From Caldifarciminota bacterium UBA3079 (GTDB lineage Bacteria > Hydrothermota > Tepidihabitantia > Tepidihabitantales > Tepidihabitantaceae), in NCBI GenBank assembly GCA_002366635.1, contig DFBN01000087.1, positions 6,555 to 12,069 on the forward strand: DNA of 5,515 bases. Reading direction: 5' to 3'. Positions 1 through 5,515 of the stretch are shown piece by piece. Made by a program: the position numbers and the translations under genes. How positions within the stretch are numbered: the first letter of the stretch is position 1; every line of letters begins with the position of its first letter. The notes under the pieces were generated by a model. That model made no database searches and was not told the origin of the DNA. It saw only the letters and a list, made by a program, of their open reading frames with translations.

Positions 1-31
1 AAAGAAAAGGTAGTCTCACTGCGGACTTCCA

Positions 32-52
32 GAGGGGGGCTTAGCCCCCCTC
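32..52. terminator. GC-rich perfect hairpin, possible terminator of an upstream gene
   Basis: A perfect 9-bp inverted repeat, GAGGGGGGC and GCCCCCCTC, is separated by a 3-base TTA loop. It would form a very stable RNA stem-loop on either strand. Neither strand has a run of T after the stem (plus: ATTCATAA; minus: TGGAAGTC), so it is not a classical intrinsic terminator. It could be a U-less or Rho-assisted terminator, or a 3'-end-stabilising hairpin for a plus-strand gene ending near the left edge. One frame has a TAG at 11-13, 18 nt before the stem. The stem is certain; the role is inferred. Confidence 0.5.
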
Positions 53-102
53 ATTCATAAAGCTCCACTATTAATTACATCTGCTTCACGGTTGAATACA
101 GC

Positions 103-108
103 TATCAT
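103..108 (+). promoter_or_regulatory. Weak candidate -10 element for mfd
   Basis: TATCAT matches the sigma-70 type -10 consensus TATAAT at five of six positions and would start transcription near position 115, giving a leader of about 14 nt before the ATG at 129. No hexamer resembling TTGACA lies 16-18 bp upstream; the closest TTGA-containing motif (TTGAAT, 92-97) is on the wrong side of any usable spacing. This is a tentative reading only. Confidence 0.18.
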
Positions 109-122
109 CTTCTGACATAGAA

Positions 123-3077
123 TTGAACATGTCAGCGAAAAGAACCATTGACACTTTAGTCCAGCTTTTCTCATCTCATCCGGCCATGGCTGAATTGAGC
201 CGCAGAATAGCCTGTGGCGAACAGGTCACTGTTACTGGAACAGCAAACGCTGCACGCTCCATGCTGGCAGCCGGGCTAACCAACAGACTTCAACGCCCGG
301 TTGTCCTTGTCCTGAAAGACAACAGCGATACAAGTCAGACCGTTAGCGACCTTCGGACAATGCATCCCGAGGCAAAGCACATAGTTCTCGACCCTGACCT
401 GACCATGTCCTTGAATGAAATGTCTGAACTCAATGTCCCTGGGGTTATTATTACAACCTGCAAAAATCTGAAGAGCTATGCACCCGAGCCGGTCCCGACG
501 GAGAAACTGATTCTCTTTCTGCGGCTTAATCAGTCGCACACAATCGAATCATTCATCAAATGGCTTGAAGAAGCGGATTACGAACGGGTGGACCTCGTCA
601 CAGAATCGGGTGAATACGCAACTCGCGGTGGTATCGTTGATGTATTTCCGGAAAAACATGAGCAACCAGTCCGGGTGGAATTTCTGGATGACATATTGAT
701 TTCTCTGCGCAAATTCGACCCGCTTTCACAACGTTCAATCAAACGAATCAACACCACAGAAATCCATACCCTCTGGCAACCGCGACCCTCGCACAGAACC
801 GCAGCCGAACTCCTGCCAGACTCCTCGGTAATAATCAGCGAAGCGCCCCTTAGCAATATCGTGCCTTCAGTAAGAATAACCCACGATGCAGAAGCAGACC
901 TCGATTTCGGATGCTCCAGGATGCCCAGTTATCTTGGCAACTTCAGGCTCCTGCGGTCTGAAATGGAAACATCTGGACACCGCTATTTTATCGCCTGCAA
1001 TACCCAGGAACGGTGTGCAAGAATTAAAAGCCTGCTTGGAGACAAACCCACTTATATCATTGGCAACATCAGCAGTGGTTTCACAAATCCAGGTGCTAAT
1101 TATACCCTCCTCACTGAATGCGAGCTTTACGGAACGCCCTATCGAAAAACAATCAGACATCGCTTCAAAGGAGTTCCCATTGATAACCTCATCACCCTCC
1201 GCCCTGGTGACTATATCGTCCACATAAACTATGGAATCGGACGGTTCGAAGGCACCCGCCGTTTCAGCTACGAAGGGATTGAGAAGGATTATATCGCCCT
1301 GCGCTATGCAGGCGATGACCGGGTTTATGTCCCAATAGAGAATTTAGGACTGTTAGACCGTTATATCGGCACCAAGGATACACCGCCTAGGCTCGACCGT
1401 ATCGGCGGCAGGTCATGGCTTCTGGCCAAAGCCAGGGCTGCCAGAGCCAGCGCAGAATACGCCCAGGAACTCCTGGCAATTCAGGCCCGGCGCAGCTTGG
1501 CGCGCGGTAATGCCTTTGTCCATGACAGTGAATGGCAGGCAGAACTGGAAGCATCTTTCCCTTACCTGGAAACACCCGACCAATTCGATACCCTTGCATC
1601 TGTCAAAAAGGACATGGAAAACCATCGCCCGATGGAACGGCTGGTGTGCGGTGATGTCGGTTATGGCAAGACTGAAATTGCCCTGCGCGCCGCGCTCAAA
1701 GCAACCTCCAGCATGAAACAAGTAGCCCTGCTTGTTCCAACCACTGTGCTGTGCTATCAGCACTATACAACATTCTGCCAAAGGCTCAAACCTTTCCCGC
1801 TCCACATCGAGATGCTTTCACGGCTTGTCACACCCGCCCGGCGAAAACAGATTCTTGCTGACACCGCCGCGGGCAAGGTTGACATCATTATCTCCACACA
1901 CCTGTTGCTCGGTTCAAAGATGAAATTCCGCGACCTCGGCCTGCTCATAATCGACGAAGAACAGAAATTCGGTGTGCGGCAGAAGGAACAAATCAAACAG
2001 CTCAAGGCATCGGTTGATGTTCTCATCCTCACTGCCACCCCGGTCCCGCGAACCCTATACCTTGCGCTCGCCGGACTTCAGGATATATCAACGATTCATA
2101 CCCCGCCGGCCGGCCGCCGCGAAGTCCAAACAGAAATAGCACCCTGGGATGACAACCTTATTGTCAAATATGTGATGCGTGAAATCAACCGCGGTGGACA
2201 GGTATTCTTTGTGCATAACCGGATAGCTTCCATCCGCTCGGTTGCAAACCGGCTGCACCGCCTTTTCCCCGGGTTTGACATCGCACTCGCTCACGGAAGA
2301 ATGCGGTCTTGTAAACTGGAACAGATGTACCTCGATTTCGCTGCAGGAAAACACCAGATTCTCCTGTCAACCGCAATCGTTGAATCCGGTCTTGATATGC
2401 CCAATGTCAACACGATAATCGTTAACCGCGCTGATATGTTCGGACTCAGTGACCTGCACCAGTTGCGCGGCCGGGTCGGCCGGTCCGGACGCCAAGCTTA
2501 TGCCCTGTTTCTTGTTCCTCTCCGCCGCGAAATTACCCACGAAGCCAGAAAAAGGCTATCAGCCCTACTCGCATATTCCCGTCTTGGTTCTGGATTCAAG
2601 CTGGCGCTGCGCGACCTCGAAATCAGAGGCGCGGGTGACCTCCTCGGCACACGGCAGCACGGCCATGTTGCCCGTATCGGTCTTGCCCTGTATGCCGAAA
2701 TGCTCAAAGAGGCAACGGCACATATCAGAGGCGAAACCGTCCAGCCCGAACCCGAACTGTCACTCGAAGCGAATGCCTTTCTTCCGGGAAAATATGTGCC
2801 CGATGCATTCGAACGGGTTGCCTTGTACCGCCGCCTGCTCGGTTTGGAAAGCAGAACAGAACTTGAAGAATTTAAGGAAGAACTCATCGACCGTTTCGGA
2901 CACTACCCGCATGTTGTCGAGAATCTTTTCAAAATAGCCCTGGTCAGGATTCATGCCCGCAGACTAGGACTTCTGAAAGTCACGCTCAAGGCCGGCAAAG
3001 CGACTGTTGTCGGGCCGAATAAGACCACAACATTCGACAGCGATATTGATAAACTACTGGCCCGACTCAGCGCATAG
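123..3077 (+). CDS. mfd: Transcription-repair coupling factor Mfd (compact form)
   Basis: Mfd is an ATP-driven DNA translocase that pushes stalled RNA polymerase off lesions and recruits UvrA for nucleotide excision repair. Residues below count from the TTG at 123. The UvrB-like domain 2 is at about 160-210 (GEYATRGG, R168, R184, SQRS). Next come the RNA-polymerase-interacting CarD-like domain at about 352-420 (GDYIVHINYGIGRFEG) and the helicase core: Walker A GDVGYGKTE 510-518, DEEQ 611-614, TATPVPRTL 638-646, HGRM 724-727, QLRGRVGRSGR 780-790. The translocation (TRG) motif is about 806-860 (IRGAGDLLG, 834-842), then the C-terminal D7. At 984 aa it is about 165 shorter than E. coli Mfd (1148): roughly 110 residues are missing in D1b (around 213-270) and about 45 from the C-terminal end. 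All catalytic motifs are intact, so this looks like a compact functional form, not a pseudogene. The first residue may be the TTG at 123 or, more likely, the ATG at 129; neither has a Shine-Dalgarno. It is convergent with tsaE. Confidence 0.97.
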   Translation: MNMSAKRTIDTLVQLFSSHPAMAELSRRIACGEQVTVTGTANAARSMLAAGLTNRLQRPVVLVLKDNSDTSQTVSDLRTMHPEAKHIVLDPDLTMSLNEMSELNVPGVIITTCKNLKSYAPEPVPTEKLILFLRLNQSHTIESFIKWLEEADYERVDLVTESGEYATRGGIVDVFPEKHEQPVRVEFLDDILISLRKFDPLSQRSIKRINTTEIHTLWQPRPSHRTAAELLPDSSVIISEAPLSNIVPSVRITHDAEADLDFGCSRMPSYLGNFRLLRSEMETSGHRYFIACNTQERCARIKSLLGDKPTYIIGNISSGFTNPGANYTLLTECELYGTPYRKTIRHRFKGVPIDNLITLRPGDYIVHINYGIGRFEGTRRFSYEGIEKDYIALRYAGDDRVYVPIENLGLLDRYIGTKDTPPRLDRIGGRSWLLAKARAARASAEYAQELLAIQARRSLARGNAFVHDSEWQAELEASFPYLETPDQFDTLASVKKDMENHRPMERLVCGDVGYGKTEIALRAALKATSSMKQVALLVPTTVLCYQHYTTFCQRLKPFPLHIEMLSRLVTPARRKQILADTAAGKVDIIISTHLLLGSKMKFRDLGLLIIDEEQKFGVRQKEQIKQLKASVDVLILTATPVPRTLYLALAGLQDISTIHTPPAGRREVQTEIAPWDDNLIVKYVMREINRGGQVFFVHNRIASIRSVANRLHRLFPGFDIALAHGRMRSCKLEQMYLDFAAGKHQILLSTAIVESGLDMPNVNTIIVNRADMFGLSDLHQLRGRVGRSGRQAYALFLVPLRREITHEARKRLSALLAYSRLGSGFKLALRDLEIRGAGDLLGTRQHGHVARIGLALYAEMLKEATAHIRGETVQPEPELSLEANAFLPGKYVPDAFERVALYRRLLGLESRTELEEFKEELIDRFGHYPHVVENLFKIALVRIHARRLGLLKVTLKAGKATVVGPNKTTTFDSDIDKLLARLSA

Positions 3078-3080
3078 CCA

Positions 3081-3491
3081 TCATTCACCTATCTCTATCC
3101 TTCGTCCCTTCCCTGCCAATTCCAGCCGCACTCGGATTGTCCTTTCCGGAAGCAGACTTTCTGCCCGTTCGGCCCATTCAATCAGACATACACCTTCGGC
3201 TTCAAAATATTCTTCAAGGTCGAACCCTTCCAGTTCGTTCGGTTTACTAATCCTGTAAAGGTCGATGTGATAAACCGGGACCCTTCCCTGATACTCGGTA
3301 ATAATCACAAAAGACGGACTCTTAACTACCTCATTTACCCCGAGTCCTCCTGCGATACCTTTTATCATCGTAGTCTTGCCGCTGCCAAGTTCGCCATAGA
3401 ATGCCACGACATCCTTTACCTTGAGCCTCGCGGCAAACCTGCGGCCGAGGTTTATTGTCTCAGCCGCACTTGCAGTATGAAAAACCGCCAC
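3081..3491 (-). CDS. tsaE: tRNA threonylcarbamoyladenosine biosynthesis ATPase TsaE
   Basis: TsaE is the P-loop ATPase that works with TsaB and TsaD to transfer threonylcarbamoyl to A37 of ANN-decoding tRNAs (t6A) in the cytoplasm. The 136-aa product has Walker A GELGSGKTT (33-41, Lys39), the switch-like KSPSF (57-61; the family usually has SPT at this spot, so Thr is Ser here), HIDLYR (75-80, Asp77) and the hydrophobic strand ending in IEWAER (104-109), a family hallmark. E. coli TsaE is 153 aa; the shortfall is at the C-terminus. The start is GTG: it puts Walker A about 38 residues in, as in the family, and no upstream in-frame start exists before the thiolase stop. There is no clear Shine-Dalgarno and only 3 nt separate it from the thiolase TAG, so translation probably depends on coupling or reinitiation. 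The partners tsaB and tsaD are not in the window. The family call is firm. Confidence 0.95.
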   Translation of the reverse strand: MAVFHTASAAETINLGRRFAARLKVKDVVAFYGELGSGKTTMIKGIAGGLGVNEVVKSPSFVIITEYQGRVPVYHIDLYRISKPNELEGFDLEEYFEAEGVCLIEWAERAESLLPERTIRVRLELAGKGRRIEIGE

Positions 3492-3494
3492 TGA

Positions 3495-4691
3495 CTACGG
3501 CAGCTCGATACTCATTACCGAGGCCTCACCCCCACCAAGACAGATTGCAGCAAGCCCTTTCTTGAGCCCGCGTTCCCTCAACGCATAAATCAGGGTAATG
3601 AGAATCCGCGCACCGGTGCACCCGACCGGGTGGCCCATCGAAATTCCGCTACCATAGATATTCACCTTGTCCAGATTCCACCCGAGTTCTTTGCTGTCAG
3701 CCAGAAACTGGGAAGCAAAAGCCTCATTCAACTCTATTAAGTCGAAGTAGTCAACATTTACACCTTGAATCTTAAGTAGGGTTCGGACTGCCTTTATCGG
3801 TGCGTAAAAAAGCATCTTCGGTTCCACGCTGCCGGTGCTGTAAGCAACAATCCTTGCCATCGGTGCTAACCCCTTCTTTTGAGCATAAGTCTCACTTGCC
3901 ACAACCAGGGCAGCAGCGCCATCATTTATCGAGGAAGCATTGCCCGCGGTAACTGTGCCATCCTTGGTGAAAGCCGGCTTCAGTTTCGCCAGCTTCTCAA
4001 GCGTTGTATCTGACCGCGGCCCTTCATCCGTGTCAACAAGCCTCGGCTCACCCCGACGCTGGGGAACCGGAACCGAAACAATCTGCTCCTTGAATTTGCC
4101 CTCTCTGATTGCTGCAACGGCCCGCTGGTGGCTGCGCAAAGCCCACTTATCTTGTTCCTCGCGGCTGATATTTGAGTTCTTGGCAGTAAAGTCAGCCAAA
4201 GCACCCATATGAACATCGCCGAAAAAGTCCCAGATACCGTCGTAAATCATCCCGTCCTGCAGTTTGGCATCACCCATCTTCTGACCGGTCCGCAACCGCT
4301 TCAGATAATATGGCACATTTGACATCGACTCCTGACCACCAGCAACAATCAGATTTGCATCCCCGGCCTTTATCATCTGGCAAGCGAGCGAAACAGCTAT
4401 CATGCCTGAACCGCAAACTTTGTTCACGGTCAAAGCCGGAATCTCGGGTGAAAGCCCGGAAATAACCGCAGCCTGGCGGGCCGGTGCCTGTCCGATTCCG
4501 GCCGGGCACACATTACCCATAATCACGCCTTCAACTCCGGCAGGGTTTATTCCGGAACGCTTCACAGCCTCTTTGATAGCAATAGCCCCGAGCTTGGGTG
4601 CACGCACCCCCGCGAGGCAACCCATGAATTTACCCACCGGAGTCCTGGCCATACCAAGAATAACAGTTTCCTTTGCCCTTCCTATCGTCAT
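3495..4691 (-). CDS. Thiolase, acetyl-CoA C-acetyltransferase type
   Basis: This enzyme condenses two acetyl-CoA to acetoacetyl-CoA, or cleaves 3-ketoacyl-CoA, in the cytoplasm. The 398-aa length is typical. The acyl-accepting nucleophile is Cys93 in NKVCGSGM (90-97). The other catalytic elements are HMG at 161-163, Asn322 in NEAFA (322-326), His354 in [10 protein letters not shown] (353-362) and the second Cys384 in CLGGGEA (384-390). The HMG motif and the overall pattern favour the short-chain biosynthetic type (atoB/thlA-like) over long-chain FadA or SCP2-type thiolases, but chain-length preference cannot be proved from sequence. The last glycine of the usual CxGGGxG is Ala390. The ATG start is preceded by AGAAAGGAG at a good distance. 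The crotonase gene ends 13 nt upstream and tsaE begins 3 nt downstream, which implies an operon and a shared C4 acyl-CoA pathway with the crotonase. Confidence 0.95.
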   Translation of the reverse strand: MTIGRAKETVILGMARTPVGKFMGCLAGVRAPKLGAIAIKEAVKRSGINPAGVEGVIMGNVCPAGIGQAPARQAAVISGLSPEIPALTVNKVCGSGMIAVSLACQMIKAGDANLIVAGGQESMSNVPYYLKRLRTGQKMGDAKLQDGMIYDGIWDFFGDVHMGALADFTAKNSNISREEQDKWALRSHQRAVAAIREGKFKEQIVSVPVPQRRGEPRLVDTDEGPRSDTTLEKLAKLKPAFTKDGTVTAGNASSINDGAAALVVASETYAQKKGLAPMARIVAYSTGSVEPKMLFYAPIKAVRTLLKIQGVNVDYFDLIELNEAFASQFLADSKELGWNLDKVNIYGSGISMGHPVGCTGARILITLIYALRERGLKKGLAAICLGGGEASVMSIELP

Positions 4692-4697
4692 TACTTG

Positions 4698-4706
4698 CTC
4701 CTTTCT
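4698..4706 (-). promoter_or_regulatory. Shine-Dalgarno of the thiolase gene
   Basis: On the minus strand the sequence reads AGAAAGGAG, then CAAGTA, then the thiolase ATG. This is a strong anti-16S match with a 6-nt spacer. It overlaps the TAG stop of the crotonase gene (4707-4705), so ribosomes finishing crotonase end on the thiolase ribosome binding site. This supports the ATG at 4691 as the true start and suggests translational coupling. Confidence 0.85.
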
Positions 4707-5487
4707 ATGAATTCGTCACTCGCCACTCAGGCTTGCGTTTCTCAAGAAAAGCGGCTATACCCTCGGCCGATTCGCCCGAAGAAAAGCATTTGCCAAAAGC
4801 CGCAGCCTCGTAAGAATTTCCGGTTGTCAGGTCGGCATCAAGACCTTTGTCGATAGTCGCCTTTGCCAGACGCAACGCATTCGGTCCGTTCCGGGCAATC
4901 TTCTTTGCGAGCTCAGTCACATAATCAAGCAGCTTCTCCTTAGGCACGACCCTGTTTACAAGACCGATACGCAAAGCCAGAGATGCATCAATCGCTTCGC
5001 CCGTGTAAATCAACTCCTTGGCGATTCCTGGACCGACCAGCCTGGGAAGACGCTGGGTTCCGCCAAAACCCGGAACAAGACCCAGTTTCGCTTCGGGCTG
5101 TCCTATCCTGGCCGAATCTGCCATCACCCTAATATCACAGGCAAGCGCAATCTCGCAACCACCACCCAGGGCAAAACCGTTAATTGCTGCAATCACCGGC
5201 TTCCCGATGCTTGCGACCTTACCCATCGCTTGGTGACCATGGCGGGAAAACTCCCGCGCCTGCATCGGCGAAAAATCCTTCATCTCGGCAATATCAGCAC
5301 CCGCGACAAACGCCTTGCCCTCGCCGGTCAGAACAACTACCAACACATCGTCCTGTTTCTCAAACCAGTCGAACGCACGCTCCACTTCAAACAGAGTCTC
5401 GGTATTGAGCGCATTTACCGGCGGCCGGCCGAACCTCAGCCAGCCGATACCATCTGCTTCGCTGACCTTCAAATTTCTAAATTCCAC
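4705..5487 (-). CDS. Enoyl-CoA hydratase / crotonase (3-hydroxybutyryl-CoA dehydratase type)
   Basis: This crotonase-fold enzyme hydrates 2-enoyl-CoA to 3-hydroxyacyl-CoA, or runs in reverse as crotonase (crt-like). The 260-aa length is normal. The oxyanion-hole segment is AGAD (62-65); [10 protein letters not shown] (103-112) carries the first catalytic glutamate, Glu112, and GQPEAKLG (129-136) the second, Glu132. Both glutamates are present, which argues for a true hydratase rather than an isomerase or a non-hydratase crotonase relative. The C-terminus keeps the typical [14 protein letters not shown] (242-255). The start is GTG at 5487, preceded by AGGAGG. It is the first gene of the visible cluster and lies 13 nt upstream of the thiolase, consistent with consecutive roles in beta-oxidation or in butyrate/crotonyl-CoA metabolism. 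Exact chain length and direction are not decidable from sequence. Confidence 0.95.
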   Translation of the reverse strand: MEFRNLKVSEADGIGWLRFGRPPVNALNTETLFEVERAFDWFEKQDDVLVVVLTGEGKAFVAGADIAEMKDFSPMQAREFSRHGHQAMGKVASIGKPVIAAINGFALGGGCEIALACDIRVMADSARIGQPEAKLGLVPGFGGTQRLPRLVGPGIAKELIYTGEAIDASLALRIGLVNRVVPKEKLLDYVTELAKKIARNGPNALRLAKATIDKGLDADLTTGNSYEAAAFGKCFSSGESAEGIAAFLEKRKPEWRVTNS

Positions 5488-5491
5488 ATTG

Positions 5492-5497
5492 CCTCCT
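5492..5497 (-). promoter_or_regulatory. Shine-Dalgarno of the crotonase gene
   Basis: The minus strand reads AGGAGG, CAAT, GTG. The six-base match to the anti-Shine-Dalgarno is perfect. The 4-nt gap is slightly short but usable and supports the GTG start. An ATG overlaps the GTG by two bases (5489-5487) in another frame, but it runs only six codons before a TGA. It is either the tail of an upstream overlapping gene or a chance reading. Confidence 0.8.
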
Positions 5498-5515
5498 GGG
5501 CCTTTTGTCTAAGAA

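Larger units (their letters stand above)
1..122. other. Non-coding leader upstream of mfd
   Basis: This short spacer lies between the left edge and mfd. Apart from the hairpin at 32-52 it shows little. Bases 1-13 could be the last codons of an upstream plus-strand gene (reading Lys-Lys-Arg-stop, TAG at 11-13), but three codons cannot establish this. The stretch from about 60 to 122 is richer in A and T than the genes and is where an mfd promoter would sit. Two hexamers match the -10 consensus at five of six positions (TATCAT at 103-108, TAGAAT at 118-123). Neither has a convincing -35 at 16-18 bp, and such matches are common by chance. Confidence 0.4.
3081..5487 (-). other. Probable operon: crotonase - thiolase - tsaE
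   Basis: Three co-directional minus-strand genes have spacers of 13 and 3 nt, with no hairpin terminator or promoter-like gap between them. The first two are consecutive acyl-CoA enzymes; the third is a tRNA-modification ATPase that seems to ride along. The transcription start and any earlier genes (a 3-hydroxyacyl-CoA dehydrogenase would be a natural neighbour) lie to the right of the window. Co-transcription is inferred from spacing only. Confidence 0.75.

Noticed and set aside
867..1223. A 118-codon minus-strand open frame opposite mfd domain 3
   Set aside because: There are no motifs, signal peptide or membrane segments, and it lies entirely opposite a well-supported coding region.
1413..1805. 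A 130-codon minus-strand open frame opposite mfd
   Set aside because: It is antisense to the RNA-polymerase-interacting and Walker A region of mfd, with no domain and no convincing ribosome binding site. It is a by-product of codon usage.
2108..2115. Two GGCCGGCC palindromes (2108-2115 and 5423-5430)
   Set aside because: Both fall in coding sequence, in Pro-Ala-Gly-Arg (mfd) and Gly-Arg-Pro-Pro (crotonase) contexts, and are explained by GC-rich codon choice. Two copies do not make a repeat family.
2449..2937. A 162-codon plus-strand open frame inside mfd
   Set aside because: It lies wholly within the helicase and TRG coding sequence of mfd in another frame, its translation is rich in Ser, Cys and Pro with no recognisable domain, and the mfd frame over the same bases is strongly conserved.
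123..3077. mfd as a pseudogene or assembly-truncated gene because of its short length
   Set aside because: The reading frame is unbroken, every helicase and TRG motif is intact, and the missing parts are internal or terminal segments not needed for catalysis. A compact family member is the simpler reading.
4402..4710. A 102-codon plus-strand open frame opposite the start of the thiolase
   Set aside because: It is antisense to the conserved nucleophilic-cysteine region of the thiolase, and the translation has no family resemblance.
1..5515. Search for mobile elements, CRISPR arrays, tRNA/rRNA genes, toxin-antitoxin or defence genes
   Set aside because: No terminal inverted repeats, transposase motifs, regularly spaced repeats, tRNA-like cloverleafs or small paired genes could be seen. 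Four housekeeping or metabolic genes account for about 97% of the window.

Overview
This 5.5-kb window is densely coding chromosomal DNA from an uncultivated or little-known bacterium. It holds four complete genes and almost no intergenic space. Mfd and TsaE are bacterial housekeeping proteins. Base composition is near even, with GTG starts on two genes and strong Shine-Dalgarno sequences on two. I cannot fix the phylum from sequence alone. A compact Mfd, and tsaE placed in a fatty-acyl-CoA operon rather than beside tsaB/rimI, would fit a deep-branching candidate phylum, but that is a weak inference.

Layout. Positions 1-122 are a short non-coding leader with a perfect 9-bp GC-rich hairpin (32-52), probably the 3' end of whatever lies upstream. 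The plus strand then carries mfd (129-3077), the transcription-repair coupling factor. It ends 3 bp from the stop of a convergent minus-strand cluster. Read in its own direction, that cluster is: an enoyl-CoA hydratase/crotonase (5487-4705), an acetyl-CoA acetyltransferase-type thiolase (4691-3495), and tsaE (3491-3081), the ATPase needed for the t6A tRNA modification. The spacers are 13 and 3 nt, so the three genes are very likely co-transcribed. The promoter and any further upstream genes lie beyond position 5515.

How the genes work together. Crotonase and thiolase catalyse two steps of the same C4 / beta-oxidation chemistry: enoyl-CoA to 3-hydroxyacyl-CoA, and acetoacetyl-CoA to or from two acetyl-CoA. 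The missing partner would be a 3-hydroxyacyl-CoA dehydrogenase, which is not in this window. TsaE (tRNA modification) and Mfd (repair of transcription-blocking lesions) are unrelated housekeeping functions that happen to be adjacent.

I found no mobile element, CRISPR array, RNA gene, toxin-antitoxin pair or defence module, and no sign of a new system. The points most worth a second look are the shortened Mfd (apparent losses in domain D1b and at the C-terminus), the in-frame thiolase-stop/tsaE-start junction, the 3-bp convergent junction with no terminator, and the lack of a Shine-Dalgarno in front of mfd.
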